Source of the DNA: Actinomycetales bacterium
GTDB taxonomy: Bacteria > Actinomycetota > Actinomycetes > S36-B12
Assembly (NCBI GenBank): GCA_016125355.1
Contig: WGLX01000005.1
Coordinates: 1 to 55,600, forward strand
DNA: 55,600 bases
Reading direction: 5' to 3'
Shown here: in pieces, positions 45,624-55,600 of the stretch
Numbering within the stretch: position 1 is the stretch's first letter
Layout of the letters: each line of letters starts with the position of its first letter
Made by a program: the position numbers and the translations under genes
The notes under the pieces: generated by a model
What the model was told of the DNA's origin: nothing
Seen by the model: the letters and a program-made list of their open reading frames with translations, nothing else
Database searches by the model: none

Positions 45624-46587
45624 CACCCTCACCATCACCCGCAAGGAACTGCTCGACGTCCGTCGCAACCGCTTCCTCCTGGTGGTGCTCGCCTTCGTGC
45701 TGATTGCGGTCGTCATCTCGGTCGTGGTCTCCGCCGGGCAGTTCCGCGTCAAGCTCGACGAGTACACCGCCTACGTGTCCGCCCTCACCGCGTCGAACAA
45801 CTCCGCCACTCCCCCACCGCCTCAGCTGTTCCCCCTCCAGCTGCTCCGGGGCTCGGTCGAGTACCTGGAGATCCTTGGGGCTCTCTTCGCGATCGTCCTG
45901 GGCCACGGGGCCATCGCGAAGGAGAAGCAGCGGGCCACGCTGCAGTTGATCTACACCCGGCCGGTAGGTCGGTTCGCGCTGCCCGCAGGCAAGCTCCTGG
46001 CGCTCGCCATGGTCTGGGCCATCGCGGTCACCGCGGTCTTCGTCACCGTGCTGGCGACCCTGGCGATCGTGGGCCACGCCACGTTCGCCGCCATCGACAT
46101 GGAGCGCCTTCTCATCACGGCGCTGACCACCTGGCTGTACCTCGTGATGTGGACCGCCATAGCCCTCGGCCTGGCCGCCCTGACGAAGCGCCTGAGCACC
46201 GCCCTCATCATCGGGCTGGTCCTGTGGCTGACCGTCGTCCTCCTCCTGCCGCAGATCGGCGACACCATGGACCCGGACAACCAGGTACCGGGTGGCCTCT
46301 TCGCGTCCCTCCAGATTGCCAAGCCCGACGAGAAGGCCGTGCTGGCGCACTTCAGCGCCTTCGACACCGCCCGCAATGCCCTCGAGGTCTCGTCCGTCAC
46401 CAAGCACTTCGAGCGGTTCACGTTCGCCGTCCTCGGCATCAAGGACCAGTTCAACCAGCAACCACTCGGCGTCGTCTGGGCGGGTGTCTGGAACAACGCC
46501 GTGTCCCTCTGGGTGGCAGCACTCGCCGCCCTGGGATTCGCCTTCGCCACCACAACCCGCACAGCACTGATGAGGAGAACGTCATGA
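45616..46587 (+). CDS. ABC-2 type permease (NosY-like), second
   Basis: About 323 residues. N-terminal TNTLTITRKELLDVRRNRFL precedes the first membrane helix; an extracytoplasmic loop with ASNNSATPPPPQLFPLQLL follows; then IAKEKQRATLQLIYTRPVGR, equivalent to the loop of the first permease, and five further helices. Two GTG starts are possible, 45604 and 45616; GGAG precedes the second by 5 nt and is preferred. It overlaps the first permease gene by 8 nt and the lipoprotein gene by ATGA. Confidence 0.82.
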   Translation: MTNTLTITRKELLDVRRNRFLLVVLAFVLIAVVISVVVSAGQFRVKLDEYTAYVSALTASNNSATPPPPQLFPLQLLRGSVEYLEILGALFAIVLGHGAIAKEKQRATLQLIYTRPVGRFALPAGKLLALAMVWAIAVTAVFVTVLATLAIVGHATFAAIDMERLLITALTTWLYLVMWTAIALGLAALTKRLSTALIIGLVLWLTVVLLLPQIGDTMDPDNQVPGGLFASLQIAKPDEKAVLAHFSAFDTARNALEVSSVTKHFERFTFAVLGIKDQFNQQPLGVVWAGVWNNAVSLWVAALAALGFAFATTTRTALMRRTS

Positions 46588-47231
46588 AGAAGAAGTCCAT
46601 CGCCCTGATGAGCGCGAGCGCCGTCATCGCCGCAGGCGCCCTGGCGGCCTGCTCGTCGGGAAGCACCGCAGGCTCGACCACGACGATCGTGAACAAGTCG
46701 CCCGCCAGCGCGGCTGCTGCACCGGCCCAGGCCAGCGTGCCGGCATCTTCGGCACCCGCGGCACCGGCCGGCGGTTCCGCCGCGGCCGGCGTCGTGCTGC
46801 CGATCGACCACAATCCGATCGTCAACACCGCGACCGACCAGACCCTGGCGATCACGTATGCAGCGGTCGAGGACAACGTCGACCCTGCTACCGGCAAGGC
46901 CATCGACGACAACCTGGAACTGACCCTGAAGAACACGGGGACCGTCCCGCTCACCGGGCTCGAGGTCTATTACGAGATGACGGACGTCGTGACCGGCGCG
47001 ACCGAGGGGTACTACCAGGCGCTCGACGGCATCACCATCGCCCCGGGTCAGGAGACGACGGTCTTCTTCGACAACAAGTCGGGCGTCGGACACTACCCCG
47101 ACAACCAGTTCAGCCTCTACCGGACGTCCGCCAACGAGGTGGACTTCACGATCCAGGTGAGCGCCAAGGAGTCCGCCATCGCCACCGCGACGGCGATGAA
47201 GTCCGCGAACACCGGAGAGCAGGCCGACTGA
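46584..47231 (+). CDS. lipoprotein encoded with the ABC-2 exporter
   Basis: 215 residues. Lipoprotein signal MKKKSIALMSASAVIAAGA ending in lipobox LAAC, an Ala/Pro/Ser linker (about 30-70), then a beta-sandwich domain: QTLAITYAAVEDNVDP, LELTLKNTGTVPLTGLEVYY, YYQALDGITIAPGQETTVFF and NEVDFTIQVSAKE. The fold suggests an Ig-like or cupredoxin-like ligand-binding module outside the membrane. No Cys/Met-rich copper site is obvious, so copper handling is only one option. It ends the operon just before a strong hairpin. Confidence 0.8.
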   Translation: MKKKSIALMSASAVIAAGALAACSSGSTAGSTTTIVNKSPASAAAAPAQASVPASSAPAAPAGGSAAAGVVLPIDHNPIVNTATDQTLAITYAAVEDNVDPATGKAIDDNLELTLKNTGTVPLTGLEVYYEMTDVVTGATEGYYQALDGITIAPGQETTVFFDNKSGVGHYPDNQFSLYRTSANEVDFTIQVSAKESAIATATAMKSANTGEQAD

Positions 47232-47238
47232 CAGGTAG

Positions 47239-47270
47239 GCGGGGGAGGGCTCCGGTGCGCCCTCCCCCGC
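47239..47270 (+). terminator. strong GC hairpin ending the ABC/lipoprotein operon
   Basis: A perfect 12-bp stem (GCGGGGGAGGGC/GCCCTCCCCCGC) with an 8-nt loop starts 7 nt past the stop codon. It has no U-tract, the common actinobacterial form. Confidence 0.8.
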
Positions 47271-47320
47271 GACCCGCGTACCGTGCCGGGTGCAGCCCAG
47301 CACAACGGGACGGAGCATCG

Positions 47321-49399
47321 ATGTCCGACAGCCTGTACCTCACATCGACGACCATCCGCGCCGGCAAGGCCGTGGTCGCCCTCGGAACGCTCGAGATCCT
47401 CGCCCGGCAGGTGGGCCGACTGGGCGTCTTCCGGCCGATCATCGCCGGACCGGGCACTGATGACGCGCTCATCACGCTGCTCACCGACCGCTATCAGCTG
47501 CCCGTCGAGGCCACCCACGCCCTGACCTATGCCCAGGCCGGGGCGTTCATGGACGAGTCGGGTGACGCCCGCCTCGTCGCCCATGTGATGGACGCCTTCA
47601 TCCACGCGAAGGAGCAGTACGACTTCGTCCTCGTGGTGGGGAGCGACTTCACCGGACCGTCCCCGTCGACGGAGCTGGCGCTCAACGGCCGCCTCGCCGC
47701 CAACATGGGCAGCCCCGTCCTCGCCGTCGTCAACGGCTACGAGCTGGACGAGGCCTCCATCTCCAACGCGATCGACTCGTCCACCGGCCAGCTCTCCCGG
47801 CTCGGCGCCTCGCTGCTCGCGACCGTCGTCAACCGGGTCGATCCCGACCGCATCGATACCGTCCGCGAGCGCCTGGCGCACGAGCCACACCGCGCCCCCG
47901 TCTACGCCCTCCGCGACCTGCCGGTCCTCTCGGCCCTGACGCTCGAGGAGGTGGCCGACGGCCTCGGCGGCGAGGTGCTCTCCGGCACGGCGGAGAGCCT
48001 GCAGCGCGAGGTGGAGGACTACGTGGCCGGGTCGGGGCACCTGCAGACCCTGCTTCCCTCCCTGTCCGACGGCGCTCTCGTCATCACTTCCGGCGACCGG
48101 GCCGACATCGCCGTCGGCACCGCCGCCTCCGCCCTCAGCCGGGACATGCCCACGCCGTCGGGAGTCGTCCTCACGTGCGGGCACCGCCCCGACCCGATGA
48201 CCCGAACCCTGCTCGAGGCCTCGGGGCTGCCGGTCATCGCCGTCGAGCCGGACACCTACCGGACCCTGCATGCCCTCGAGGGCCTGCGGGGCGAGATCCG
48301 GGCCACCAGCCGCCGCAAGATCGCCGCGGCCCTGGGCGAGTTCAACGCAGGCGTCGACGTGGAGGAGCTGAGCTCCCTGATCCGGCTCTCGCACCCGGAG
48401 GCAGTCACGCCGCTCATGTTCAGCTTCGGGCTCCTGGACCGGGCGCGCGCGAACCGACAGCGCATCGTCCTGCCCGAGGGAACCGACGACCGCATCCTCC
48501 AGGCCGCGGAGGAACTCGTGCAGGCCAACGTCGTCGACATCGTGCTGCTCGGGGATCCGCAGGCCATCCAGGCGAGCGCCGTGGCGAGCGGCGTCGACCT
48601 CACGGGCATGGAGATCATCGATCCGGTCACCTCGCCGCTCCGGCAGGAGTTCGCCTCTGCCTACGCGGACCTCCGCGCCCACAAGGGCGTCACCCTCGAG
48701 GCCGCCTTCGACACCATGGCCGACGTCTCCTACTTCGGGACCATGCTGGTGCACACCGGCCGTGTCGACGGCATGGTCTCGGGCGCGGCGCACACGACCG
48801 CGCACACGATCCGGCCCGCCTTGGAGATCATCCGGACCACGCCGGAGGCCAGCCTGGTCTCGAGCTCCTTCCTCATGTGCCTGCCCGACCGGGTGCTCGT
48901 GTTCGCCGACTGCGCGGTCGTCCCGGATCCCACCGCCGAGCAGCTCGCGGACATCGCCATCGGGAGCGCCGAGACGGCACGCGCCTTCGGGGTCGACCCA
49001 CGGGTGGCGATGCTGTCCTACTCCACGGGGGCCTCGGGGTCGGGCAGCGACGTGGAGAAGGTCAGGGCGGCGACCGCCCTCGTCGCCGAGCGGAGACCGG
49101 ACCTGCCGCTGGCCGGGCCCATCCAGTACGACGCCGCCATGGACGAGGCGGTCGGTGCGGCGAAGATGCCCGGCAACGCGGTCGCGGGCCACGCGACCGT
49201 GCTCATCTTCCCGGACCTCAACACCGGGAACACCACCTACAAGGCCGTTCAGCGGTCGGCTCCGGCCGTGGCGGTGGGCCCCGTCCTGCAGGGCCTGCGG
49301 AAGCCCGTCAACGACCTCTCCCGCGGGTGCACCGTGCCCGACATCGTCAACACGATCGCGATCACCGCGGTGCAGGCCCAGCAGGCGAGCGGCTCATGA
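47321..49399 (+). CDS. pta: phosphate acetyltransferase (long form)
   Basis: Converts acetyl-CoA and phosphate to acetyl-phosphate, 692 residues. Domains: N-terminal dethiobiotin-synthetase-like domain (1-200), DRTGG middle domain (about 205-320), C-terminal catalytic PTA_PTB domain (about 370-690) with RIVLPEGTDDRILQAAEELV, DTMADVSYFGTMLVHTGRVD, MVSGAAHTTAHTIRPALEII and PDLNTGNTTYKAVQR. The N-terminal P-loop is degenerate (IRAGKAVVALG lacks the Ser/Thr after Lys). The ATG at 47321 follows GGAG; TACCGT at 47277-47282 is a possible -10. Overlaps ackA by ATGA. Confidence 0.94.
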   Translation: MSDSLYLTSTTIRAGKAVVALGTLEILARQVGRLGVFRPIIAGPGTDDALITLLTDRYQLPVEATHALTYAQAGAFMDESGDARLVAHVMDAFIHAKEQYDFVLVVGSDFTGPSPSTELALNGRLAANMGSPVLAVVNGYELDEASISNAIDSSTGQLSRLGASLLATVVNRVDPDRIDTVRERLAHEPHRAPVYALRDLPVLSALTLEEVADGLGGEVLSGTAESLQREVEDYVAGSGHLQTLLPSLSDGALVITSGDRADIAVGTAASALSRDMPTPSGVVLTCGHRPDPMTRTLLEASGLPVIAVEPDTYRTLHALEGLRGEIRATSRRKIAAALGEFNAGVDVEELSSLIRLSHPEAVTPLMFSFGLLDRARANRQRIVLPEGTDDRILQAAEELVQANVVDIVLLGDPQAIQASAVASGVDLTGMEIIDPVTSPLRQEFASAYADLRAHKGVTLEAAFDTMADVSYFGTMLVHTGRVDGMVSGAAHTTAHTIRPALEIIRTTPEASLVSSSFLMCLPDRVLVFADCAVVPDPTAEQLADIAIGSAETARAFGVDPRVAMLSYSTGASGSGSDVEKVRAATALVAERRPDLPLAGPIQYDAAMDEAVGAAKMPGNAVAGHATVLIFPDLNTGNTTYKAVQRSAPAVAVGPVLQGLRKPVNDLSRGCTVPDIVNTIAITAVQAQQASGS

Positions 49400-50589
49400 A
49401 CGTCCTGGTCGTCAACTCCGGGTCGTCGACCCTGAAGTACCAGCTGGTGGACCCGGATTCGGGGACCTGGCTGGCACGTGGGCTCGTCGACCGCATCGGG
49501 CAGCCGGAGTCGGAGGTGCGTCACGAGGTCGCGGGCGGGGCGGTCACCACCTCGGCACGTGCGGTCGACGACCACTCGGCAGCCGTGAGCACGATGCTCG
49601 ACGACCTTCGCGGGGGAGGTACCGATCTCGATGCGCTCCTCGCCGTCGGCCATCGCGTGGTGCACGGCGGGCGGGCGTTCCGCGAGCCGGTCGTCGTGGA
49701 CGATGCCGTCGAGGCCGCCATCGAGCGCATGGTCCCGCTGGCGCCCCTGCACAATCCCGCGGGGCTGATGGGGATCCGGATCATGCGCGCCCTGCTGCCC
49801 GGAGTGCCCCAGGTCGCGGTCTTCGACACGGCGTTCCACGCGACCATGCCCCCGGAGGCCTACACCTACGCGATCCCTCGCGCGATGACCGACGACCTCG
49901 GCATCCGACGCTACGGATTCCACGGCACCAGCTACGCGTTCGTGACCCGCCGGTCGGCCGAGTTCCTCGACGTGCCCCTCGACGACGTGAACCTGATCAT
50001 CGCGCACCTCGGCAACGGCGCATCGATGACCGCCGTGCGTGGGGGCAGGAGCATCGACACCTCGATGGGCATGACTCCACTCGAGGGACTGGTCATGGGC
50101 ACCCGGTCCGGCGACATCGATCCGGGGGTGATCTTCCACCTCGTCCGGGAGGCAGGCCTGTCCGTCGACGAGGTCGATCGCCTCCTGAACAAGGGGAGCG
50201 GGCTGCTCGGCCTGGCGGGCGAGCAGGACATGCGCTCTGTTCGCGCCCGCGCTCAGGGCGGCGACCCAGCCGCCCGCCTCGCCCTCGACGTCTACGGCTA
50301 CCGCATCCGCTCGTACATCGGGGCCTACCTGTCAGCCCTGCCGGGACTGCATGCTCTCGTGTTCACTGCGGGGATCGGCGAGAACGACCCCGCACTCCGG
50401 CACGAGGTCTGCTCTCCGCTGCAGCACCTCGGCCTCCACCTCGACCCGGTGCGCAATGAGGCGGCGCAGGGTGGAGTGCGCGCCATCGACGCCGGAACCG
50501 GTGCCGTGCGCATCCTCGTGGTCCCGACGGACGAGGAGGCCGAGATCGCCCGTCAGGCGGCCGCCACGGTGCGCTCATCGAGCCGGTGA
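49396..50589 (+). CDS. ackA: acetate kinase
   Basis: Acetyl-phosphate plus ADP to acetate plus ATP, 397 residues. ASKHA start MNVLVVNSGSSTLKYQLVD; VGHRVVHGGRAF; VFDTAFHATMPPEAYTYAIP; RRYGFHGTSYAFVTRRSAEF; IIAHLGNGASMTAVRGG; MGTRSGDIDPGVIFHL; LVFTAGIGENDPALR. All acetate kinase signatures are intact. Its ATG lies in the pta stop overlap, so the Pta-AckA pair is coupled. It may run in either direction for acetate overflow or assimilation. Confidence 0.96.
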   Translation: MNVLVVNSGSSTLKYQLVDPDSGTWLARGLVDRIGQPESEVRHEVAGGAVTTSARAVDDHSAAVSTMLDDLRGGGTDLDALLAVGHRVVHGGRAFREPVVVDDAVEAAIERMVPLAPLHNPAGLMGIRIMRALLPGVPQVAVFDTAFHATMPPEAYTYAIPRAMTDDLGIRRYGFHGTSYAFVTRRSAEFLDVPLDDVNLIIAHLGNGASMTAVRGGRSIDTSMGMTPLEGLVMGTRSGDIDPGVIFHLVREAGLSVDEVDRLLNKGSGLLGLAGEQDMRSVRARAQGGDPAARLALDVYGYRIRSYIGAYLSALPGLHALVFTAGIGENDPALRHEVCSPLQHLGLHLDPVRNEAAQGGVRAIDAGTGAVRILVVPTDEEAEIARQAAATVRSSSR

Positions 50590-50704
50590 GGGCGAGCATG
50601 GGGCCGAGCGCGTCGGTTTCCTAGGCGAGGCCGCGTGCGGCAGATAGCCTCGATCATCGGGGGGCATGAGTGGGCGGACCGGTCGCGGAGCGAAGGAGCG
50701 CAGC

Positions 50705-54073
<3,369 letters not shown>

Positions 54074-54164
54074 CGGTTCGTCGCTCGACCATTCGTCCGA
54101 GAATTTCGTTGATTTGCAACGGTTTTCCGGGGATTCAGGGTTGCGTGGCGGGGTGCTGCCCCAC

Positions 54165-54185
54165 TAGAATCGAACACATGTTCGA
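54165..54185 (+). promoter_or_regulatory. LexA (SOS) box and -10 box over the start of the DUF222/HNH gene
   Basis: TCGAAC-ACAT-GTTCGA (54170-54185) is a full match to the mycobacterial/Gram-positive SOS box, with both 6-bp arms perfect. It overlaps the final T of a TAGAAT -10 (54165-54170) and spans the ATG (54178-54180). A TTGCGT 18 nt upstream of the -10 may be the -35. Confidence 0.85.
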
Positions 54186-55600
54186 ACTCCCCGACAACCT
54201 CCTCGCAGACTGGCCGCCGCCGGTTCCGGAGGCTCCGGCGTGGCTGGACGACGAGTTCGAGGACCTGCCGGAGTGGACCGACAGCGATGCCCTGGCCGAG
54301 GCGGTGTCCCGGCCGGCGGGCGTGGGTCAGTTGGCGGACCTGCTGCAGATCGACCCGACCGGACTGTCCGCGGATGAGGCGGTGACCTTCGCCCAGCAGG
54401 TGGACCGGGTCGCGGCCTTTGTGGCCGGGTTCCAGGCGAAGGCGCGTGCGGCCGTGCAGGCTCGCTTGGTCGAGCACTTCGAGGCCGAGAAGGCCGCCCG
54501 CGCGGAGTCCGCATCCGGGTTCGTGACCGCGGAGATGCTCGCCTCGGCGGAGCTTGCTGCCGCGCTGCGCGTCTCACCGCGGTCCATGGATATCCAGCTG
54601 GAGCATGCGGTGGATCTGGCCGGGCCGATGCGGCCCGTACGCGACGCGCTGCTCGCTGGGGAGATCTCCGCCGGGCACGTGTCCGCCATCGCGCGGGAGC
54701 TGACCCGCCTGCCGCTGGCCGGCGACGCGGACCGGGCCGCGGACTACGCCCAGCAGTGCGCGCGGATCCTCGCGGTCGTGATCCCCTACGCCCAGACCCA
54801 TACCGCCCGGCAGGCCGCCCGCAAGACCAAGACCCTGGTGCTGGCCGCGGACCCGCGGGGTGCCGATGAGCGGCGTCGGGATGCGGCCGAGCGGGAGCAC
54901 GGCGTGTGGCTGACGCCGACCGACAACGGGTCCTGCGAGATCACCGCCGCCCTGCCACTGGCTCATGGAGTGGCCGTGATGGACGCCATCACCACCCTCG
55001 CCAAGGATCAGCGGTTCGAGACCGCCGACGGGTGCATCACCGCCGGGCAGCGCCGCGTGGCCGCATTCACGACGCTGGTGCTCGGTGATCCCGGCTCGGT
55101 AGCCACCGTCACCGGTCCGGTGTCCGAGGCGAAGATCCGGGCGTCCGTCAGCGTCCTCATCCCCCTCGCCACGCTGACCAACACCGACCCCGCCGCTGCG
55201 GGCGGGTCGATCTCCGGGGAGCCGGTCACCGCGGACACGATCCGCGACATCCTCGGCGACGCCGACCCCGACTCCACCCTGCGGCGGATCGTGACCGACG
55301 CCTCCGGCTGCATCATCGACGCGGGACGCGCCCGGTACGCCATCTCCGACCTCCAGCGCCGCCTGATCACCCTCCGCGACGGGACCTGCCGGTTCCCCGG
55401 CTGCACCCGACCCGCCGAAGTGTGCGAGGTCGACCACGCCACGGCCTATCACGCCGGTGGACGCACTGACCTGGAGAACCTCGGACCCCTCTGCAAACAT
55501 CACCCCCAGCTGAAGACGCATGGCGGCTGGCACATCACCACGAGCCGACGATCGGGTGCCTGCACCTGGCGATCACCCCTCGGCCGCGTCTACCACCACG
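54178..55600 (+). CDS. 13E12-type DUF222/HNH endonuclease-domain protein (cut by window end)
   Basis: 474 codons are open from ATG 54178 to the window edge. Residues about 60-340 are a DUF222 region (helical, e.g. LLAGEISAGHVSAIARELTR). Residues about 404-445 are the HNH motif: CRFPGC (C404, C409), CEVDH (C416, H420), then LENLGPLCKHH and KTHGGWHI. Both zinc-binding pairs and the catalytic His are present. 13E12 proteins are multicopy in actinobacteria, with no proven function, and are thought to be mobile. The start has TAGAAT 7 nt upstream and an SOS box across it, so induction by DNA damage is likely. The stop lies outside the window. Confidence 0.9.
   Translation, partial: MFELPDNLLADWPPPVPEAPAWLDDEFEDLPEWTDSDALAEAVSRPAGVGQLADLLQIDPTGLSADEAVTFAQQVDRVAAFVAGFQAKARAAVQARLVEHFEAEKAARAESASGFVTAEMLASAELAAALRVSPRSMDIQLEHAVDLAGPMRPVRDALLAGEISAGHVSAIARELTRLPLAGDADRAADYAQQCARILAVVIPYAQTHTARQAARKTKTLVLAADPRGADERRRDAAEREHGVWLTPTDNGSCEITAALPLAHGVAVMDAITTLAKDQRFETADGCITAGQRRVAAFTTLVLGDPGSVATVTGPVSEAKIRASVSVLIPLATLTNTDPAAAGGSISGEPVTADTIRDILGDADPDSTLRRIVTDASGCIIDAGRARYAISDLQRRLITLRDGTCRFPGCTRPAEVCEVDHATAYHAGGRTDLENLGPLCKHHPQLKTHGGWHITTSRRSGACTWRSPLGRVYHH

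Noticed and set aside
48175-49395. Long open frames overlapping pta, and many antisense frames over 400 codons
   Set aside because: They are GC-driven shadows: Arg/Pro/Ala-rich, without domains, and fully covered by recognised genes.

Overview
The window is a GC-rich stretch of about 55.6 kb from an actinobacterium (Actinomycetota, most likely class Actinomycetes). Evidence is the GC-biased third codon positions, frequent GTG starts, GTGA/ATGA gene overlaps, and several blocks of typically actinobacterial neighbours: radA-disA-membrane protein-mutY-clpC, rsmI/PMT-metG-tatD-rsmA-ispE, and ygfA/galU-rimJ-sepX(glpR)-tRNA-Ala near mscL. No 16S rRNA or phylogenetic marker lies in the window, so genus and family cannot be named.

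Layout. About 0.2-8.4 kb: a minus-strand run of Ppx/GppA phosphatase, CtpE-like P-type ATPase, sugar phosphate isomerase, TetR, proline dehydrogenase, ProC and AcuC, then a NUDIX hydrolase. About 8.5-13.5 kb (plus): Cys-rich protein, RadA, DisA and MutY, with an exported membrane protein on the other strand. About 13.5-21.3 kb (minus): ClpC, IspE, RsmA, TatD, MetG and RsmI. About 21.3-24.2 kb (plus): protein mannosyltransferase, a 47-residue zinc-finger-like protein and an alpha/beta hydrolase. About 24.2-29.7 kb: tRNA-Ala(CGC), SepX/GlpR, RimJ and GalU on minus; 5-FTHF cyclo-ligase on plus; two CrcB genes on minus; FmdB-like, SAF-domain protein and MscL on plus.

About 29.7-43.9 kb is the accessory part. 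It has an omega-aminotransferase, a saccharopine-dehydrogenase-like protein, a cytochrome P450 with a SnoaL-like partner, a VOC protein, a Rieske oxygenase with a HAD phosphatase, a TetR, a nitronate monooxygenase, an SDR, a GlcD-type oxidase, a YbaK deacylase and a secreted lipase. It looks like a catabolic region. The TetR, the Rieske oxygenase and the nitronate monooxygenase share a palindromic operator (TGACA-NN-TGTCA). About 44.0-47.3 kb is an ABC-2 exporter/lipoprotein operon. About 47.3-54.1 kb is central carbon metabolism: Pta-AckA and a TreS-maltokinase fusion feeding the GlgE pathway. The right edge holds a 13E12-type DUF222/HNH gene with a consensus SOS box over its start codon.

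Two signals run across the window. First, 22 genes have a TAnnnT hexamer exactly 6 or 7 nt upstream of the start codon, the signature of leaderless transcription; I used it to choose many starts. Second, three copies of a structured intergenic repeat beginning ACGAGTTGAACCGCTTCCCGG lie just 3' of acuC, disA and the mannosyltransferase gene. The lipase gene also carries an apparent in-frame amber codon 28 codons before its natural end.
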